Of a DNA stretch of 6,115 bases, positions 5,882-6,115 are shown piece by piece. Made by a program: the position numbers and the translations under genes. The stretch's first letter is position 1; the number at the start of each line of letters is the position of its first letter. The stretch covers positions 1 to 6,115 of the forward strand of contig JBBRGN010000287.1 in assembly GCA_038240665.1 (NCBI GenBank), read 5' to 3'. Origin of the DNA: Haliscomenobacter sp038240665 (lineage in GTDB: Bacteria > Bacteroidota > Bacteroidia > Chitinophagales > Saprospiraceae). Under the pieces are notes generated by a model. It worked only from the letters and a program-made list of their open reading frames with translations, made no database searches and had not been told where the DNA came from.

Positions 5882-6115
5882 ATGAAAGTCACCGAGTATT
5901 TTGAAAAAGCCAGCGACCAAACGCTGATTTCTTTTGAGATTCTTCCTCCTTTGAAGGGCGGTAGTATGCAGGATATTTTTTCCACCCTAGATCCACTCAT
6001 GGAGTTTAAGCCGCCATTTATTGACGTGACTTATCACCGGGAAGAGTACGTATACAAACGTCAACCATCTGGTTATTATGAGAAGGTTTCTATCCGCAAA
6101 CGCCCTGGCACAGTT
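5882..6115 (+). CDS. metF: Methylenetetrahydrofolate reductase (N-terminal part, cut by window edge)
   Basis: The first 78 codons of MetF, the flavoprotein that reduces 5,10-methylenetetrahydrofolate to 5-methyltetrahydrofolate with NAD(P)H to supply the methyl group for methionine synthesis in the cytoplasm. The diagnostic N-terminal motif is SFEILPP (17-23), equivalent to the FEFFPP strand of E. coli MetF, with E19 in the place of the catalytic glutamate Glu28. FIDVTYH (46-52) matches the next conserved strand (VTYG in E. coli), and RKRPGT (72-77) leads toward the next conserved strand. The ATG at 5882 places E19 at a natural distance from the start and no earlier in-frame start is needed. 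The 32-nt gap after the ankyrin gene contains no TAnnTTTG element or Shine-Dalgarno sequence, and is far too short for a SAM riboswitch, so cotranscription with the upstream gene is possible. The protein (usually about 290-320 aa) continues beyond the right edge. Confidence 0.93.
   Translation, partial: MKVTEYFEKASDQTLISFEILPPLKGGSMQDIFSTLDPLMEFKPPFIDVTYHREEYVYKRQPSGYYEKVSIRKRPGTV

Overview
The window looks like ordinary chromosomal DNA from a member of the Bacteroidota, perhaps a Saprospirales-type environmental bacterium; the lower ranks are a guess. Four things support this. GC content is moderate. No start codon has a convincing Shine-Dalgarno sequence. TAnnTTTG-type promoter elements are present. 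The 627-residue hydrolase has the GH3-C plus beta-lactamase arrangement known from Bacteroidota fusion proteins. There is no tRNA, rRNA, IS element, CRISPR array or phage gene.

Layout, left to right: (1) the N-terminal 84 residues of a fold-type II PLP enzyme of the threonine dehydratase/serine racemase family, minus strand, running off the left edge; (2) a divergent 93-residue membrane protein of unknown function, plus strand; (3) a peptidase S13 (PBP4/DacB-like) D-Ala-D-Ala carboxypeptidase, minus strand, converging on gene 2 with a 1-nt gap; (4) a secreted serine hydrolase of the beta-lactamase fold carrying a GH3 C-terminal domain but no GH3 catalytic barrel, divergent from gene 3 across 50 bp; (5) a strong convergent hairpin terminator that overlaps the stop codon of (6) an EamA/DMT-type 10-TM transporter, minus strand; (7) an ankyrin-repeat protein, plus strand, divergent from the transporter across a nearly mirror-symmetric promoter region; (8) the first 78 codons of metF (methylenetetrahydrofolate reductase), 32 nt downstream of the ankyrin gene and running off the right edge.

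The likeliest functional link is between the two exported active-site-serine proteins (genes 3 and 4). Both have a penicillin-binding/beta-lactamase fold, share one intergenic region, and plausibly act on the cell wall or its fragments in the periplasm. The other genes (amino-acid metabolism, export, ankyrin protein, one-carbon metabolism) look like independent housekeeping or accessory genes. I see no clear new multi-gene system. The items most worth a second look are the barrel-less GH3-C/beta-lactamase protein and the overlapping divergent promoters at about 4997-5037.
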